This document shows, one piece after another, positions 8,201-17,969 of a DNA stretch of 64,000 nt (position 1 is its first letter; the number at the start of each line of letters is the position of its first letter). Below the pieces are notes generated by a model. It was not told where the DNA came from, did no database searches, and saw only the letters and a program-made list of their open reading frames with translations. Origin of the DNA: Chitinophagales bacterium 65-1 (GTDB lineage: Bacteria; Bacteroidota; Bacteroidia; Chitinophagales; Chitinophagaceae); assembly GCA_002050465.1 (NCBI GenBank), contig MWYX01000060.1, forward strand, positions 1-64,000. The letters are read 5' to 3'. A program made the translations under genes and the position numbers.

Positions 8201-10336
8201 TTAAAAAAACTTACTTCTATTATCTTTTATATCAGCAACCTTCTTTAATGCTTCAAAAGATTTACCCAGAGAAGATTGCATTGCCTGGCTTGTCTTCATG
8301 TTTTGCTGTTGCCGAACAATGGCGGCCGGAGATGGTGGCTTTGAATTTATGTTGTTTACTTTAATTAAAAATACACCTGTATTACCCGGAATTGGTGGCG
8401 AAGCCTTTGCCTGGAAATCTTTATTAAAGGCAGCACCGGCAACTTTTGGCTCATTACCCACACCATTAATAATAACAGCATTCAAGGTTAGTGTAGAATC
8501 TGCTCCTGTTGATAGTACCTGCTTTTGATATGCTGCTGCTGCTGATTCCAGTGTAGGGTTTTTTCCGAGTTTTTTTATTATTTCGCCGGCCTTCTTTTTA
8601 TTGCGGATGAGCGACTCAACTAAAGGCCTTGCGGTACCGGCATCCGGCAACCCTTCTTTTACTTTTTTAGTAACAACAGCAACTACAAACTGGCTGCCTA
8701 TATTAAAGGGTTCTGAAACCTCACCTTCATTTGCGTCGTATGCCCATTTTACAACAGCACGGGCATCCTGCAAACCTCCCAGATGGGCATCGTTTTCTTT
8801 TACCAGTGCAGGAACATCGACTTTGGCTAAACCGTTTTGTTTTATATACTGATTAAAGGATTTTATATCTCTTGCCTGGCCTGAAAGTTTGGTAGCGGCT
8901 GCATTTGCGGCATTAAAAGTTTCCTCGCTGGGAATGATTTCTTTAGCTAAATACGCTATTTTATACGCCTGCTCCGGATTTTTCTTTTCCAATATTTCTA
9001 TATAATGCCATCCAAACTGTGTATTTACAACCTTTTTTGTTTCTCCTTTTTCATTCAGTAAAAAATCACCAAATTCTTTTGCAAACCCTTCGCTTTGTAT
9101 TGTGGTTAGGTCAAATGTCATTTCACCGCCGGTTTTTTTCGCTTCTTCGTCAGTAGAATATTTTTGTTGTAACAGGTTAAAATCTGCCCCGGACTTTATG
9201 GCCCTTGCAATACTATCAGCCTTTTGCTTAGCAATACTATCCGGCATAACAGGTGCCTGTGTTTGGGGGTTTATTGTTCCTAATAATATATGCCTGCATT
9301 TTATGCTATCAGGCAACACCTTTGCAGAAAGCTTTTTTGCCACTACATAATTCCCTGCATCCAGGTAGGGGCCAAAAACCTTCCCGTCAGGTAGGTTAAT
9401 AATGGAATCTTTATTGGGTATTTGCATCTTTGATTGTAAAACATGGCCGTCAAAGAAATTTATGGCTGATGTGTTTCTTGCCAGGAATGCCTTCGCATTT
9501 GTATCTGCTGCGAATTGAGGCTTTAAAGTTTCAATTGTATTTTTTATTTGGGCGCTGTCCTTGGCACTGGGTGCTCCGCTGAATGTAACATACGAGATCA
9601 TTCTACCGGCTTCCTGCTTATATTTTGCTTTGTTTTTTTCAAGATAATCTTCAATATCATCATCAGTAACATTTACAACACTGTCGCTTATAATATTGTA
9701 TGGTATTGCTACGTATGAAATATTTGCATAAAAATTATCCTCTTCGTTTTCCTTAGCTGCCATCCACGCCGGGGTATACATACTGGCGGCAATCATAGAA
9801 GTATATTTTGTGTACAGGCTATTCAGGCGCATGGGTTCTATTACCTGTGAATTAATAGCCTGGCGTATGGTGTCATTTTTTTTCCTTCTTGTTTCTGCCC
9901 ACCATTGCTGTGCCTTTGCAATATCATATTGCCCTGTTTCCGGGTTAGTAAATGCCTGCTTTAATTGTTGCGGGGCATCTTCACTAAACATAGTAAAACT
10001 CATTTCCTTAGGGGTAAATACAAGCCCAAGCTTGTCGAATTCAGATCCAACAACTCTTTCGGCTACCATCTGGTCCCAAACGCTCTGTCTTATTTGCTGT
10101 GTTACACCTTCGTTTGTGGTTGGATATTGAGCTTCGGCATCCTTCACCCTGGCATTAAAATCGTCTATTTCCATATCTTCCCCATTTACTACCCCAATCG
10201 TTTTTGATTGTCCGCCGCCAAATAACCCGCCGCCGCCCGGGTTTGCATCCATTAATAAAAATCCGATAAGGCTTACGGCAATTACACCAATTACAATAGC
10301 TGCTCCTTTATCACGTATGGTTTGAATGATGGACAT
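8201..10336 (-). CDS. PpiD/SurA-like peptidylprolyl isomerase, membrane-anchored
   Basis: 711-residue periplasmic folding factor of the PpiD type. One transmembrane anchor at about residues 14-30 (AIVIGVIAVSLIGFLLM) is followed by a SurA_N-like chaperone region and a parvulin (rotamase) domain near residues 345-450, where CRHILLG, ADFNLLQQKYSTD and GGEMTFDL are visible, then a long C-terminal chaperone-like region. It should act on outer-membrane and secreted proteins leaving the Sec translocon. The gene stands alone on the minus strand with its own strong promoter about 32-62 bases upstream. Start ATG 10336 fits the TSS predicted from that promoter. Confidence 0.92.
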   Translation of the reverse strand: MSIIQTIRDKGAAIVIGVIAVSLIGFLLMDANPGGGGLFGGGQSKTIGVVNGEDMEIDDFNARVKDAEAQYPTTNEGVTQQIRQSVWDQMVAERVVGSEFDKLGLVFTPKEMSFTMFSEDAPQQLKQAFTNPETGQYDIAKAQQWWAETRRKKNDTIRQAINSQVIEPMRLNSLYTKYTSMIAASMYTPAWMAAKENEEDNFYANISYVAIPYNIISDSVVNVTDDDIEDYLEKNKAKYKQEAGRMISYVTFSGAPSAKDSAQIKNTIETLKPQFAADTNAKAFLARNTSAINFFDGHVLQSKMQIPNKDSIINLPDGKVFGPYLDAGNYVVAKKLSAKVLPDSIKCRHILLGTINPQTQAPVMPDSIAKQKADSIARAIKSGADFNLLQQKYSTDEEAKKTGGEMTFDLTTIQSEGFAKEFGDFLLNEKGETKKVVNTQFGWHYIEILEKKNPEQAYKIAYLAKEIIPSEETFNAANAAATKLSGQARDIKSFNQYIKQNGLAKVDVPALVKENDAHLGGLQDARAVVKWAYDANEGEVSEPFNIGSQFVVAVVTKKVKEGLPDAGTARPLVESLIRNKKKAGEIIKKLGKNPTLESAAAAYQKQVLSTGADSTLTLNAVIINGVGNEPKVAGAAFNKDFQAKASPPIPGNTGVFLIKVNNINSKPPSPAAIVRQQQNMKTSQAMQSSLGKSFEALKKVADIKDNRSKFF

Positions 10337-10367
10337 AAATATTCTGTACTTTGTTTAAATAAGGCGG

Positions 10368-10398
10368 CAAAAATAGTCTAAAAAAAGATAGCAACAAA
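10368..10398 (-). promoter_or_regulatory. Bacteroidetes-type promoter of the ppiD-like gene
   Basis: On the minus strand TTTG, 19 bases, then TATTTTTG: both boxes of the known Bacteroidetes consensus (TTTG-N19-TAnnTTTG) match exactly. The predicted start of transcription near 10361 gives a leader of about 25 bases. Confidence 0.75.
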
Positions 10399-10856
10399 TC
10401 GTCTGCACCCTTGTTTACCTTGATTTGGATAAGGGGGAAGAATCAAAAATCAATCTTCCAATTTTTTCTGCTAACAATGCTATGGGGAGAAATACTATAT
10501 CGTGTTGAAAAGCGTGATTTTTTAAAAAAGAATCCTTAATAACAAAAGATTGCTTTCTTAACAAGGCTGCTTTTTCTCTAAAAATAATTTTAACCAACAT
10601 TTTCCCTTTACTGCATTCACATTATTATTTTATAATTGATCAATATTCTTATCCTCATAATTTTTAATCCACGTATGTTTATAAAAACACTCATATTTAT
10701 ACCGCCGTTGTTAAATATCATGTTAATTATTTGTGGAGGAGGGTGGATAAGATGTAAGTTTTAATTTTGCATCAGATAGATAATTTTTTCTTTTAACAAA
10801 TCCACATCCTTAATAGTAATAAGCTATTATATAAATAATGTATTAAAACTAATACT
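10399..10856. other. Intergenic region between ppiD-like gene and nadA
   Basis: About 460 bases without a believable gene. A short frame on the minus strand (10415-10600) has no family likeness and unremarkable composition. The only element I can point to is a TAATTTTG -7 box at 10762-10769, about 95 bases before nadA, without a well-placed -33 partner. Confidence 0.5.
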
Positions 10857-11867
10857 ATGGTTGATATACACATTGAGATGGCAAAAAAAAATATTGAACA
10901 AAAAGGTTTTTTGGATATTGATATTGATGTTAACTTGGACCTCTTTGCAGAAATTGAAAGATTAAAAAAAGAAAAAAATGCCATCATACTTGCCCACTAT
11001 TACCAGGAACCCGATATACAGGATGTTGCAGATTTTATTGGCGACAGCCTTGGGCTTGCACAGCAGGCAGAGAAGACCAAAGCTGATATCATCGTATTTG
11101 CCGGTGTGCATTTCATGGCTGAGACAGCAAAGATCCTTAATCCCCATAAAAAAGTTTTATTACCTGATCTTAAAGCCGGATGTTCCCTTGCAGATTCAGC
11201 GCCACCGGCACTCTTCAAGCAGTTCCGGGATAAATATCCCGATCACATTGTTATCAGCTACATCAACTGCTCTGCAGGTATAAAAGCGCTTAGCGATATC
11301 ATCTGCACTTCTTCCAATGCTCAAAAAATAATTGAGAGTCTGCCCCCGGAACAGAAAATAATTTTTGCACCTGATAAGAACCTGGGAGCCTATTTAAAAA
11401 AGAAAACAGGGCGTGATATGGTTTTATGGAACGGCGCCTGCATCGTTCATGAAATATTCAGCCTGGAGAAGATAACCAAATTAAAGATCCGTCATCCTAA
11501 AGCAAAGGTGATAGCGCATCCTGAATGTGAGGAACCTGTTTTAAGAGTGGCAGATTTTATAGGCAGTACAACCTCTCTTCTAAAATATACTATTAATGAT
11601 GATGCGCAGGAATATATTGTAGCAACCGAAACCGGTATCCTTCACCAGATGCAAAAGCAATCGCCGCACAAAACATTTATACCGGCACCTCCTGAAAATA
11701 TGTGTGCCTGCAATGACTGCCCTTATATGAAATTGAACACGCTTGAAAAATTATACCTGTGTATGGAATACGAAGAGCCACAGATTATTATGGATGAAAA
11801 TTTAAGATCGGCCGCATTAAAACCTATACAAAGAATGCTGGAAATTAGCCATAGATATGGTTTATAA
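10857..11867 (+). CDS. nadA: Quinolinate synthase
   Basis: Condenses iminoaspartate (from NadB) with dihydroxyacetone phosphate to quinolinate in de novo NAD synthesis; cytoplasmic [4Fe-4S] enzyme. Visible: [15 protein letters not shown] near residue 42, [18 protein letters not shown] with the first cluster Cys (~109), NGACIVHE with the second (~195), [17 protein letters not shown], and the C-terminal [17 protein letters not shown] with the third. Length 336 fits the family. nadB and nadC are not next to it. ATG 10857 chosen; ATG 10878 is an alternative that would remove seven residues. Confidence 0.97.
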   Translation: MVDIHIEMAKKNIEQKGFLDIDIDVNLDLFAEIERLKKEKNAIILAHYYQEPDIQDVADFIGDSLGLAQQAEKTKADIIVFAGVHFMAETAKILNPHKKVLLPDLKAGCSLADSAPPALFKQFRDKYPDHIVISYINCSAGIKALSDIICTSSNAQKIIESLPPEQKIIFAPDKNLGAYLKKKTGRDMVLWNGACIVHEIFSLEKITKLKIRHPKAKVIAHPECEEPVLRVADFIGSTTSLLKYTINDDAQEYIVATETGILHQMQKQSPHKTFIPAPPENMCACNDCPYMKLNTLEKLYLCMEYEEPQIIMDENLRSAALKPIQRMLEISHRYGL

Positions 11868-11899
11868 AATTAAAAAAAAGACGAAAAGCATTATTCTTA

Positions 11900-11930
11900 A
11901 TAATAATAAAAGAAGGTGCATTCTTGCACC
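11900..11930 (-). terminator. Hairpin terminator downstream of the aminotransferase operon
   Basis: GGTGCA-TTCT-TGCACC stem-loop at 11915-11930. Read on the minus strand it is followed by a T-rich tract, so it would end the kdsD-manC-aminotransferase transcript; it also lies 48 bases past the nadA stop. A second dyad, CCTGGT/ACCAGG at 12021-12038, touches the aminotransferase stop but lacks a T tract. Confidence 0.5.
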
Positions 11931-12039
11931 GTGAGCCATTCTAAATTAAGCAGCAAGCCTCAGGTTTATAACATTTATAAGGGTAGAATTCCTTTTTGAA
12001 TATGCGAACAGATTTCCACACCTGGTTATTTTACCAGGA

Positions 12040-13212
12040 TCAGAATTTCATCAGCCTGTTAACAGCTTCCTCCAATGTACTTTCTTTTTTTGCAAAGCAA
12101 AACCGCAGTACTTTATCATCTTTACCATCTTTATAAAAAGCAGAGGTGGGAATGGTTGCAACTCCATAATCTTTCGTAAGCCTTATGGCAAGATCTTTTT
12201 CACTTTCATCACTCATTCCCTTGTAACTGTATAGTTGAAAGTAACTTCCATGGGAAGGCAGAGGTTTAAATTTTGTCTGTTTCATCAGCTGCAATAAATA
12301 ATCTCTTTTCTTTTGTAAAAAAGCGCCAAGCGTTAAGTAAGATTCCTTATTCTGTAAAAAATCAGCTAATGCAAACTGCATAGGAGAGTTGCAACTAAAA
12401 CAATTAAACTGATGAACTTTTCTAAACTCGGTTGTTAATGCTCCAGGTGCCACACAATAACCAAGCTTCCAGCCGGTGCAGTGGTATACTTTTCCAAAAG
12501 AAAAACAAACAAAACTTCTTTCCAGCAGATCAGGATAACGTAACATGCTTTCATGCTCCATACCATCAAATATCAAATGTTCGTATACTTCATCACTTAA
12601 AATAAGAATTTGTGTTCCTGCTACTGTCTTTTGTAATTCGATAATATCTTCTTTCGCTAACACACTTCCTGTTGGATTGTGCGGCGAATTAAGCATTATC
12701 ATTTTTGTTTTTGAAGTAATACTTTTTCTTACCAGTTCCCAATTAATTTTATAATCAGGATAAACAAGAGGAATTAAAACCGCTAAGGCTCCATTGATCT
12801 CAATATTCGGAATATAACTGTCATAAGCCGGCTCAAAAACAATTACTTCATCACCAGGCTGCAACACGGTAGTAAGTGCTGTATAAATTGCATATGTACC
12901 GCCGGGTGTAATGGTAATTTCAGTATCCGGATTTATATGCTGTTGATATAAATAATAAATTTTTTCAGCAATAACGCTTCTTAATTCCGGCAAGCCATTC
13001 ATATGTACATATTGATTATGACCGGCTTTCATGTGTTGGTTTACCAATGAGATCAATTCCTCACTCATTGGATAATCAGGAAAACCCTGTCCCAGGTTGA
13101 TGGCTTTATGTTCAACCGCTAGCGAGCTCATCACTGTAAAAATAGTAGGGCCAATTGATGGAAGCTTACTTATAATAGGAGGCGTTGGCAATCCTGTTAT
13201 TTTTAATGACAC
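12040..13212 (-). CDS. ybdL: PLP-dependent methionine aminotransferase (YbdL type)
   Basis: Fold-type I aminotransferase, 390 residues. It follows E. coli YbdL closely: INLGQGFPDYP near the N-terminus, NQYVHMNGLPELR, ITPGGTYAIYTAL, the NSPHNPTGS cofactor motif, SDEVYEHLIFDG, the Schiff-base lysine in SFGKVYHCTGWKLGYCVAP, and C-terminal LRFCFAKKESTLEEA. YbdL prefers methionine and other hydrophobic/aromatic amino acids, so a role in methionine salvage (KMTB to methionine) is the usual reading; exact substrate here is inferred. It follows manC by 56 bases in the same direction and may share its transcript. Confidence 0.9.
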   Translation of the reverse strand: MSLKITGLPTPPIISKLPSIGPTIFTVMSSLAVEHKAINLGQGFPDYPMSEELISLVNQHMKAGHNQYVHMNGLPELRSVIAEKIYYLYQQHINPDTEITITPGGTYAIYTALTTVLQPGDEVIVFEPAYDSYIPNIEINGALAVLIPLVYPDYKINWELVRKSITSKTKMIMLNSPHNPTGSVLAKEDIIELQKTVAGTQILILSDEVYEHLIFDGMEHESMLRYPDLLERSFVCFSFGKVYHCTGWKLGYCVAPGALTTEFRKVHQFNCFSCNSPMQFALADFLQNKESYLTLGAFLQKKRDYLLQLMKQTKFKPLPSHGSYFQLYSYKGMSDESEKDLAIRLTKDYGVATIPTSAFYKDGKDDKVLRFCFAKKESTLEEAVNRLMKF

Positions 13213-13268
13213 GGGTTGAAATTAGAACAAGAAAAATAATGATTTATTAAAGTTGTAAGGGATGGATA

Positions 13269-14351
13269 CTATAAAAACCTGTCCCCTTTATTTCGTTTTA
13301 CTTCTGCCAGGTATTCTTTTATTTGCTGCTCTTTATCTTTTTTACAGATAAGCAAAACGTCTTTTGTATCAACAACGATAAAATCTTCCAACCCCTGTAA
13401 CAAGACCAGCTTTTTATTATCTGCATGCACAACATTTTTTGAGGCATCAAACACCATTACGTTGTCTCCGGCTACGGCGTTTTCAAAAAAGTCTTTTTCA
13501 AGGTTTTCATAAGCACTGCCCCATGTTCCAAGATCGCTCCAGCCAAAGGAAGAAGGAATAACGTAAACATTATCTGCCTTTTCTATAATCCCATAGTCAA
13601 TGGAAATGTTTACACATTGCGGATAAATTTTTTCTACAGCCTCTTTTTCTCCGGGTGTATTAAAGACCTCTTTTTCTGCTTCAAAAACCTCGTGGATCTC
13701 TGGCAGGTACTTTTCAAATGCAGAAATTATTGTTTTTGCCCGCCATACAAAAATCCCCGAGTTCCATAAAAAATCCCCGCTTACAATAAAAGTTTTAGCC
13801 AGTTCCAGGTCGGGTTTTTCTGTAAAAGTTTTTACTTTATAAATGTTATCTGTTACTGATTGTTGCTCATATTGTATGTAGCCATAGCCGGTATTGGGGT
13901 GAGAAGGCTTAATACCCATTGTTAATAAAGCATTGTGTTTTTCAGTAAATGCAAGCGCCTCCAGGCTAACTTTAATAAATGCTGTATTTTCTAAAATAAG
14001 ATGATCAGCAGGGGCACATATCAAATTACTTTTTGGATCCATTTTTTGCAGCTTGTAAGCGATATAAGCAACACAGGGGGCTGTATTTTTTCTAGATGGC
14101 TCACATAAAATGTTTTCAGGATTTAAGTCAGGCAATTGTTGTGAAACTATGTTGCAATACTTTTGAGCAGTAACAATATAAATATTTTCTTTCGGAATAA
14201 ATTGTGCAAACCTGTCGTAGGTTGATTGGATAAGCGTTCTGCCATGGTTTAAAATGTCAAGGAATTGTTTTGGAAGCCCTGTGCGACTCATAGGCCAGAA
14301 ACGGCTCCCAATTCCCCCCGCCATAATTGCCACGTAATTATTTTTTTTCAT
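13269..14351 (-). CDS. manC: Mannose-1-phosphate guanylyltransferase
   Basis: Makes GDP-mannose from mannose-1-phosphate and GTP for surface polysaccharide and fucose/rhamnose-type sugars. The nucleotidyltransferase signature AGGIGSRFWPMSRTGLPKQF is at residues 11-30, with EPSRKNTAPC, CAPADHLI, and FTEKPD further on, and GWSDLGTWGSAYE marking the GMP subfamily. At 360 residues it lacks the fused C-terminal cupin isomerase domain of long ManC proteins; a separate mannose-6-phosphate-isomerase-like cupin is encoded at 18801-19307. It starts 12 bases after the kdsD stop, so the two are one operon. Confidence 0.93.
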   Translation of the reverse strand: MKKNNYVAIMAGGIGSRFWPMSRTGLPKQFLDILNHGRTLIQSTYDRFAQFIPKENIYIVTAQKYCNIVSQQLPDLNPENILCEPSRKNTAPCVAYIAYKLQKMDPKSNLICAPADHLILENTAFIKVSLEALAFTEKHNALLTMGIKPSHPNTGYGYIQYEQQSVTDNIYKVKTFTEKPDLELAKTFIVSGDFLWNSGIFVWRAKTIISAFEKYLPEIHEVFEAEKEVFNTPGEKEAVEKIYPQCVNISIDYGIIEKADNVYVIPSSFGWSDLGTWGSAYENLEKDFFENAVAGDNVMVFDASKNVVHADNKKLVLLQGLEDFIVVDTKDVLLICKKDKEQQIKEYLAEVKRNKGDRFL

Positions 14352-14363
14352 AGTGTTTCCCTG

Positions 14364-15329
14364 TTAAATTATTCCTTCCCTAACCAAATCGTGCAGATGA
14401 ATAATACCTGCATATTTTTCATTATTTGCCACCAAAAGCTGGCTGATATTGTTTTTTCTCATAATATCCAGGGCACCTACAGCAAGGTCGTTTTGCGAAA
14501 TGGTTTTTGGGTTGATGGACATTATATCTTTTGCAGTGATATTTTCTAACGGAATATTTTTTTCCAGCATTCGCCGTAAATCCCCATCTGTTATAATGCC
14601 GGCAATATGTCCGTTATTTTCTAATACAGCTGTAGCACCTAATCTTTTTTTTGTTATTTCTACTATTACATCTTTTAAAGAACTGCTTTCATTTACATTC
14701 GGCTTTTCATTATGTAAGGCAAGATCTGAAACCTTCAGGTATAATTTTTTACCCAACGTTCCTCCCGGGTGAAATTTTGCAAATTCATCAACACTAAACC
14801 CTCTTGCGTTCATTAAGCAAATTGCTATAGCATCACCCATTACCATTTGAGCTGTAGTGCTGCTTGTTGGCGCTAAATTATTTGGGCACGCCTCTTTACT
14901 TACTGTTGTATTTAAAAGGAAATCTGCCTGCTTCGCTAAAAATGATTGTGTTTGCCCAACCATTGCAATTATCTTATTACCAAAATTTTTTACAATAGGA
15001 ACTAACACTTTTATCTCGGGGCTATCCCCGCTCTTACTTATTATCATCACTACATCTTCCTGCTGTATCATTCCCATGTCCCCATGTATGGCATCTGCAG
15101 CATGCATAAATAAAGAAGGAGACCCGGTACTGTTAAGTGTTGCAACAATTTTTTGTGCAACAATTGCACTCTTGCCAATCCCGGTTATTACCAATCTTCC
15201 TTTACAATTTATTATAAGATCAATAATTTTTTTAAAATCATCATTTATGTAAGACACCAATCCTGCTATAGCCTCAGCTTCCTGGGTTATAGTTTCTTTA
15301 GCTATTGTAACGATGTCGGGTTTTTGCAT
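14364..15329 (-). CDS. kdsD: Arabinose-5-phosphate isomerase (KpsF/GutQ family)
   Basis: Converts ribulose-5-phosphate to arabinose-5-phosphate, first committed step of KDO synthesis for lipopolysaccharide. The SIS domain spans roughly residues 30-170 (VITGIGKSAIVAQKIVATL, then FMHAADAIHGDMG and SKSGDSPE), with the HPGGTLGKKLYLKVSDL linker before two CBS domains (residues about 200-320). Length 321 is typical. It is first in the kdsD-manC operon and has a textbook Bacteroidetes promoter about 100 bases upstream. ATG 15329 chosen because the family starts just before the first helix. Confidence 0.95.
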   Translation of the reverse strand: MQKPDIVTIAKETITQEAEAIAGLVSYINDDFKKIIDLIINCKGRLVITGIGKSAIVAQKIVATLNSTGSPSLFMHAADAIHGDMGMIQQEDVVMIISKSGDSPEIKVLVPIVKNFGNKIIAMVGQTQSFLAKQADFLLNTTVSKEACPNNLAPTSSTTAQMVMGDAIAICLMNARGFSVDEFAKFHPGGTLGKKLYLKVSDLALHNEKPNVNESSSLKDVIVEITKKRLGATAVLENNGHIAGIITDGDLRRMLEKNIPLENITAKDIMSINPKTISQNDLAVGALDIMRKNNISQLLVANNEKYAGIIHLHDLVREGII

Positions 15330-15425
15330 TAATAATCAGTGATTAACATTTGCAGGAAAGAACGTGATTTAATATTCATAATTAGGGATTTTGTAGGCTG
15401 GAATTTTTATAAAAAAACTCAGGTG

Positions 15426-15456
15426 CAAACGTACTTTAATTGTATGATAAGGCAAA
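15426..15456 (-). promoter_or_regulatory. Bacteroidetes-type promoter of kdsD-manC
   Basis: On the minus strand TTTG, exactly 19 bases, then TACGTTTG, matching the TTTG-N19-TAnnTTTG consensus in every fixed position. It predicts a leader of about 90 bases before kdsD. Confidence 0.75.
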
Positions 15457-15532
15457 AGGTTAAAAATCAATTTAAAAAAGTGTATCTTAATCAATTAATT
15501 ATTTTTTTTACCGACTGCATCGTTCCCAATGG

Positions 15533-15564
15533 TTTCTGTTTTGCCTGTAATTGAATTACCTTTG
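15533..15564 (+). promoter_or_regulatory. Probable recQ promoter
   Basis: TACCTTTG at 15557-15564 is a perfect -7 box; TTTC at 15533-15536, 20 bases upstream, is a near match to the -33 box. The predicted transcript start (~15571) lies after an upstream in-frame TTG at 15551, which is why the ATG at 15599 is chosen for recQ. Confidence 0.55.
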
Positions 15565-15598
15565 TGAACTTTTTAAAATCTGTGCCGGCAAGAATATT

Positions 15599-17869
15599 AT
15601 GACGACGATAAAAGCAAAAATTAAAGGTGGTTCAAAAACTGCTGTAAAGAAAAAATCTCCTTCTGATAATCCATCAGAATTTAGTAAACATCTTCACGAA
15701 TATTTTGGATTCGATGGATTTAAACCCCCCCAGGAAGAAATTATTAAAAGCCTGTTAAATGGTAAAGACACATTTGTAATTATGCCTACAGGGGGAGGTA
15801 AAAGCCTCTGTTACCAGCTACCGGCGCTTATCAGCAAGGGTTGTGCAATAATAGTTTCCCCATTAATAGCATTGATGAAAAACCAGGTTGATCTTATGAG
15901 GGGTTATAGCAGCAGTGATAATGTGGCTCATTTTTTAAACAGTACATTAAACAAGGGGCAACAAAAAATTGTTAAGGAAGATCTGGTTTCCGGCAAAACT
16001 AAAATGCTGTATGTGGCACCCGAAACACTAACGAGGGAAGACAATGTTGATTTTTTTAAAGATCTTCAAATATCCTTTTTTGCAGTAGATGAAGCTCATT
16101 GTATCAGTGAGTGGGGACATGATTTCAGACCTGAATATCGCCGGCTCCGGGAAATAATGGATAAAATAGATAAGAATATTCCTGTTATTGCCTTAACAGC
16201 CACCGCTACACCTAAAGTTCAAAGCGACATTGTAAAAAACCTGGGTTTACGGGATCCTCAAATTTTTATTTCTTCCTTTAACCGCCCTAATCTTAATTAT
16301 GAGGTTTTACCTAAAATAAATAAAGATCAGGCAATAAAAAGCATAGTAAAATTTATTTCCCAAAATATGGGAAAGAGCGGCATAATTTATACGCTGAACA
16401 GAAAAACAACAGAAGAATTGGCTGAAATGCTTATGGCGAATGGGATAAAAGCCGTTGCTTATCATGCAGGGTTAGATGCTAAATTAAGAGCAAGGCGCCA
16501 GGATCAATTTTTAAATGAGGAAGTGCAGGTAATAGTTGCAACTATTGCATTTGGAATGGGTATAGACAAGCCCGACGTAAGGTTTGTTATACATTATAAC
16601 ATTCCAAAATCAATTGAAAATTATTACCAGGAAACCGGCCGGGCCGGAAGAGATGGACTGGAAGGCAAATGCATTTTATATTATTCTCATAAAGATGTTG
16701 CAAAGCTTGAGCATTTAATGAGGGATAAAGCATTAAGTGAAAGAGAAGTAGGTGCACAATTGATAAACGAAACCGTTGCCTACTCTGAAAGTGCCGTTTG
16801 CAGACGAAAGATTTTACTGAGTTATTTTGGCGAAGAATATAATAAGGAAACTTGTGACGGAATGTGTGACAATTGTAAAACTCCGAAAGAACTAATTGAA
16901 TCTAAAACAGAAACGCAGTACGCTCTTAAAGTTATTAAGGCAGTAAACGAGGGCTTCGTTATGGAGTATATTATTTGCGTATTAAAGGGCAACCCCAATC
17001 CGCAGATAAAGATGTACCGGCACGATGAACTCGAAGTTTTTGGTATTGGTAAAGACAAGGATGAACACTATTGGAATTCACTTTTGCGTAAAATGCTTGT
17101 TGAAAATATTATTCAAAAAGACATAGAAGAATATGGGGTGTTGAAGATTACCAAAAAGGGGGAGGCATTTTTAAAGAAGCCGACTTCGTTTAAAATAGCC
17201 CTTAATAATAAATTTGAAGAAGCTAATGCTGATGATGATGAAGGGGAAAATAATGGCGGGATAAGCGGGAGCGCCGCTGATGAAACGTTGTTTAAAATGT
17301 TGAAAAAGCTGCGGCAGGAAGAAGCAAAGAAGCACAATCTTCCACCGTTTGTTTTATTTCTTGAAAATAGTTTGCAGGATATGGCAACACTGTACCCCAC
17401 AACAATGGCTGAGCTTGAAAAATGCCAGGGAATAAGTAAAGGCAAAGCTTTAAAATTTGGAAAACCATTTGCGGCATTAATAAATGACTATGTAGAAGAA
17501 AATGAAATTGAAAAACCCGATGAATTTGTAATGAAAAGTGTTTTGAATAAAAACAATAATAAAGTTTTTATTATCCAAAATGTTGACAAAAAAATGCCTT
17601 TAGAACTTATTGCGAGAAATAAAACTTTAAAAATAGAAGAGCTTTTAGAAGAGATGGAAACAATTGTTGCAAGCGGAACTAAATTAAACCTTGATTATGC
17701 TATTGAAGATCTTGTGGAGGAATATGAAAGAGAAGAAATCATTGATTACTTTAAGGGATGTCAAACCTCAAGCCTTGATATTGCCAAAGAAGAGTTGGCA
17801 GATGGAAATTATAGCTGGGAGCAATTAAAATTAATGAGAATAAAGTTTTTATGTGAATATGGCAACTAG
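15599..17869 (+). CDS. recQ: ATP-dependent DNA helicase RecQ
   Basis: 3'-5' helicase of recombination and replication-fork repair. With start ATG 15599 (supported by the promoter position) it has 756 residues: Walker A MPTGGGKSLCYQLPAL near 61, DEAHCISEWGHDFRPEYRRL (DEAH plus RecQ aromatic loop) near 164, ALTATATPKV, then helicase motifs V-VI with ATIAFGMGIDKPDVRFVIH and YYQETGRAGRDG. The RQC zinc site CRRKILLSYF...CDGMCDNC follows, then the winged helix, and a HRDC domain around residues 560-630. A C-terminal extension of about 120 residues past HRDC is usual in Bacteroidetes RecQ. Divergent from kdsD. Confidence 0.96.
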   Translation: MTTIKAKIKGGSKTAVKKKSPSDNPSEFSKHLHEYFGFDGFKPPQEEIIKSLLNGKDTFVIMPTGGGKSLCYQLPALISKGCAIIVSPLIALMKNQVDLMRGYSSSDNVAHFLNSTLNKGQQKIVKEDLVSGKTKMLYVAPETLTREDNVDFFKDLQISFFAVDEAHCISEWGHDFRPEYRRLREIMDKIDKNIPVIALTATATPKVQSDIVKNLGLRDPQIFISSFNRPNLNYEVLPKINKDQAIKSIVKFISQNMGKSGIIYTLNRKTTEELAEMLMANGIKAVAYHAGLDAKLRARRQDQFLNEEVQVIVATIAFGMGIDKPDVRFVIHYNIPKSIENYYQETGRAGRDGLEGKCILYYSHKDVAKLEHLMRDKALSEREVGAQLINETVAYSESAVCRRKILLSYFGEEYNKETCDGMCDNCKTPKELIESKTETQYALKVIKAVNEGFVMEYIICVLKGNPNPQIKMYRHDELEVFGIGKDKDEHYWNSLLRKMLVENIIQKDIEEYGVLKITKKGEAFLKKPTSFKIALNNKFEEANADDDEGENNGGISGSAADETLFKMLKKLRQEEAKKHNLPPFVLFLENSLQDMATLYPTTMAELEKCQGISKGKALKFGKPFAALINDYVEENEIEKPDEFVMKSVLNKNNNKVFIIQNVDKKMPLELIARNKTLKIEELLEEMETIVASGTKLNLDYAIEDLVEEYEREEIIDYFKGCQTSSLDIAKEELADGNYSWEQLKLMRIKFLCEYGN

Positions 17870-17880
17870 GAGTAAAATCT

Positions 17881-17888
17881 TATATTTG
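17881..17888 (+). promoter_or_regulatory. Probable -7 box of the tRNA-Phe transcript
   Basis: TATATTTG matches TAnnTTTG. Its predicted start lies just before the broken tRNA half-copy, so that copy and the intact tRNA-Phe would be on one precursor. No good -33 box is seen. Confidence 0.45.
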
Positions 17889-17909
17889 CTGCCCGAATTA
17901 ATTTAGGTG

Positions 17910-17962
17910 GGTGCGGTAGCTCTCCCGATAGCTATCGGGACGGAAGAGCAAAGGACTGAAAA
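17910..17962 (+). pseudogene. Truncated tRNA-Phe half-copy interrupted by a palindrome
   Basis: The sequence repeats the first half of the intact tRNA-Phe lying 60 bases downstream: GGTGCGGTAGCTC, then an 18-bp palindrome in place of AGT of the D-loop, then CGGAAGAGC and AAAGGACTGAAAAT through the anticodon loop, where the copy stops. One base differs in the shared part after the palindrome (CGGA for CGGT). The T arm and 3' acceptor strand are missing, so it cannot fold as a tRNA. Confidence 0.8.
17923..17940. repeat. 18-bp perfect palindrome inside the tRNA half-copy
   Basis: TCCCGATAGCTATCGGGA is its own reverse complement. I recall closely similar palindromes as high-copy intergenic elements of Bacteroidetes genomes (memory, not checked). 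It occurs once in this window. Confidence 0.75.
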
Positions 17963-17969
17963 TAATAAT

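Noticed and set aside
10415..10600. 61-codon minus-strand frame upstream of the ppiD-like gene
   Set aside because: No family features; lies just upstream of a clear promoter and has no partner gene.
15551..15598. N-terminal extension of recQ from TTG 15551
   Set aside because: The -7 box at 15557-15564 puts the transcript start after this codon, and the added residues do not fit the family.
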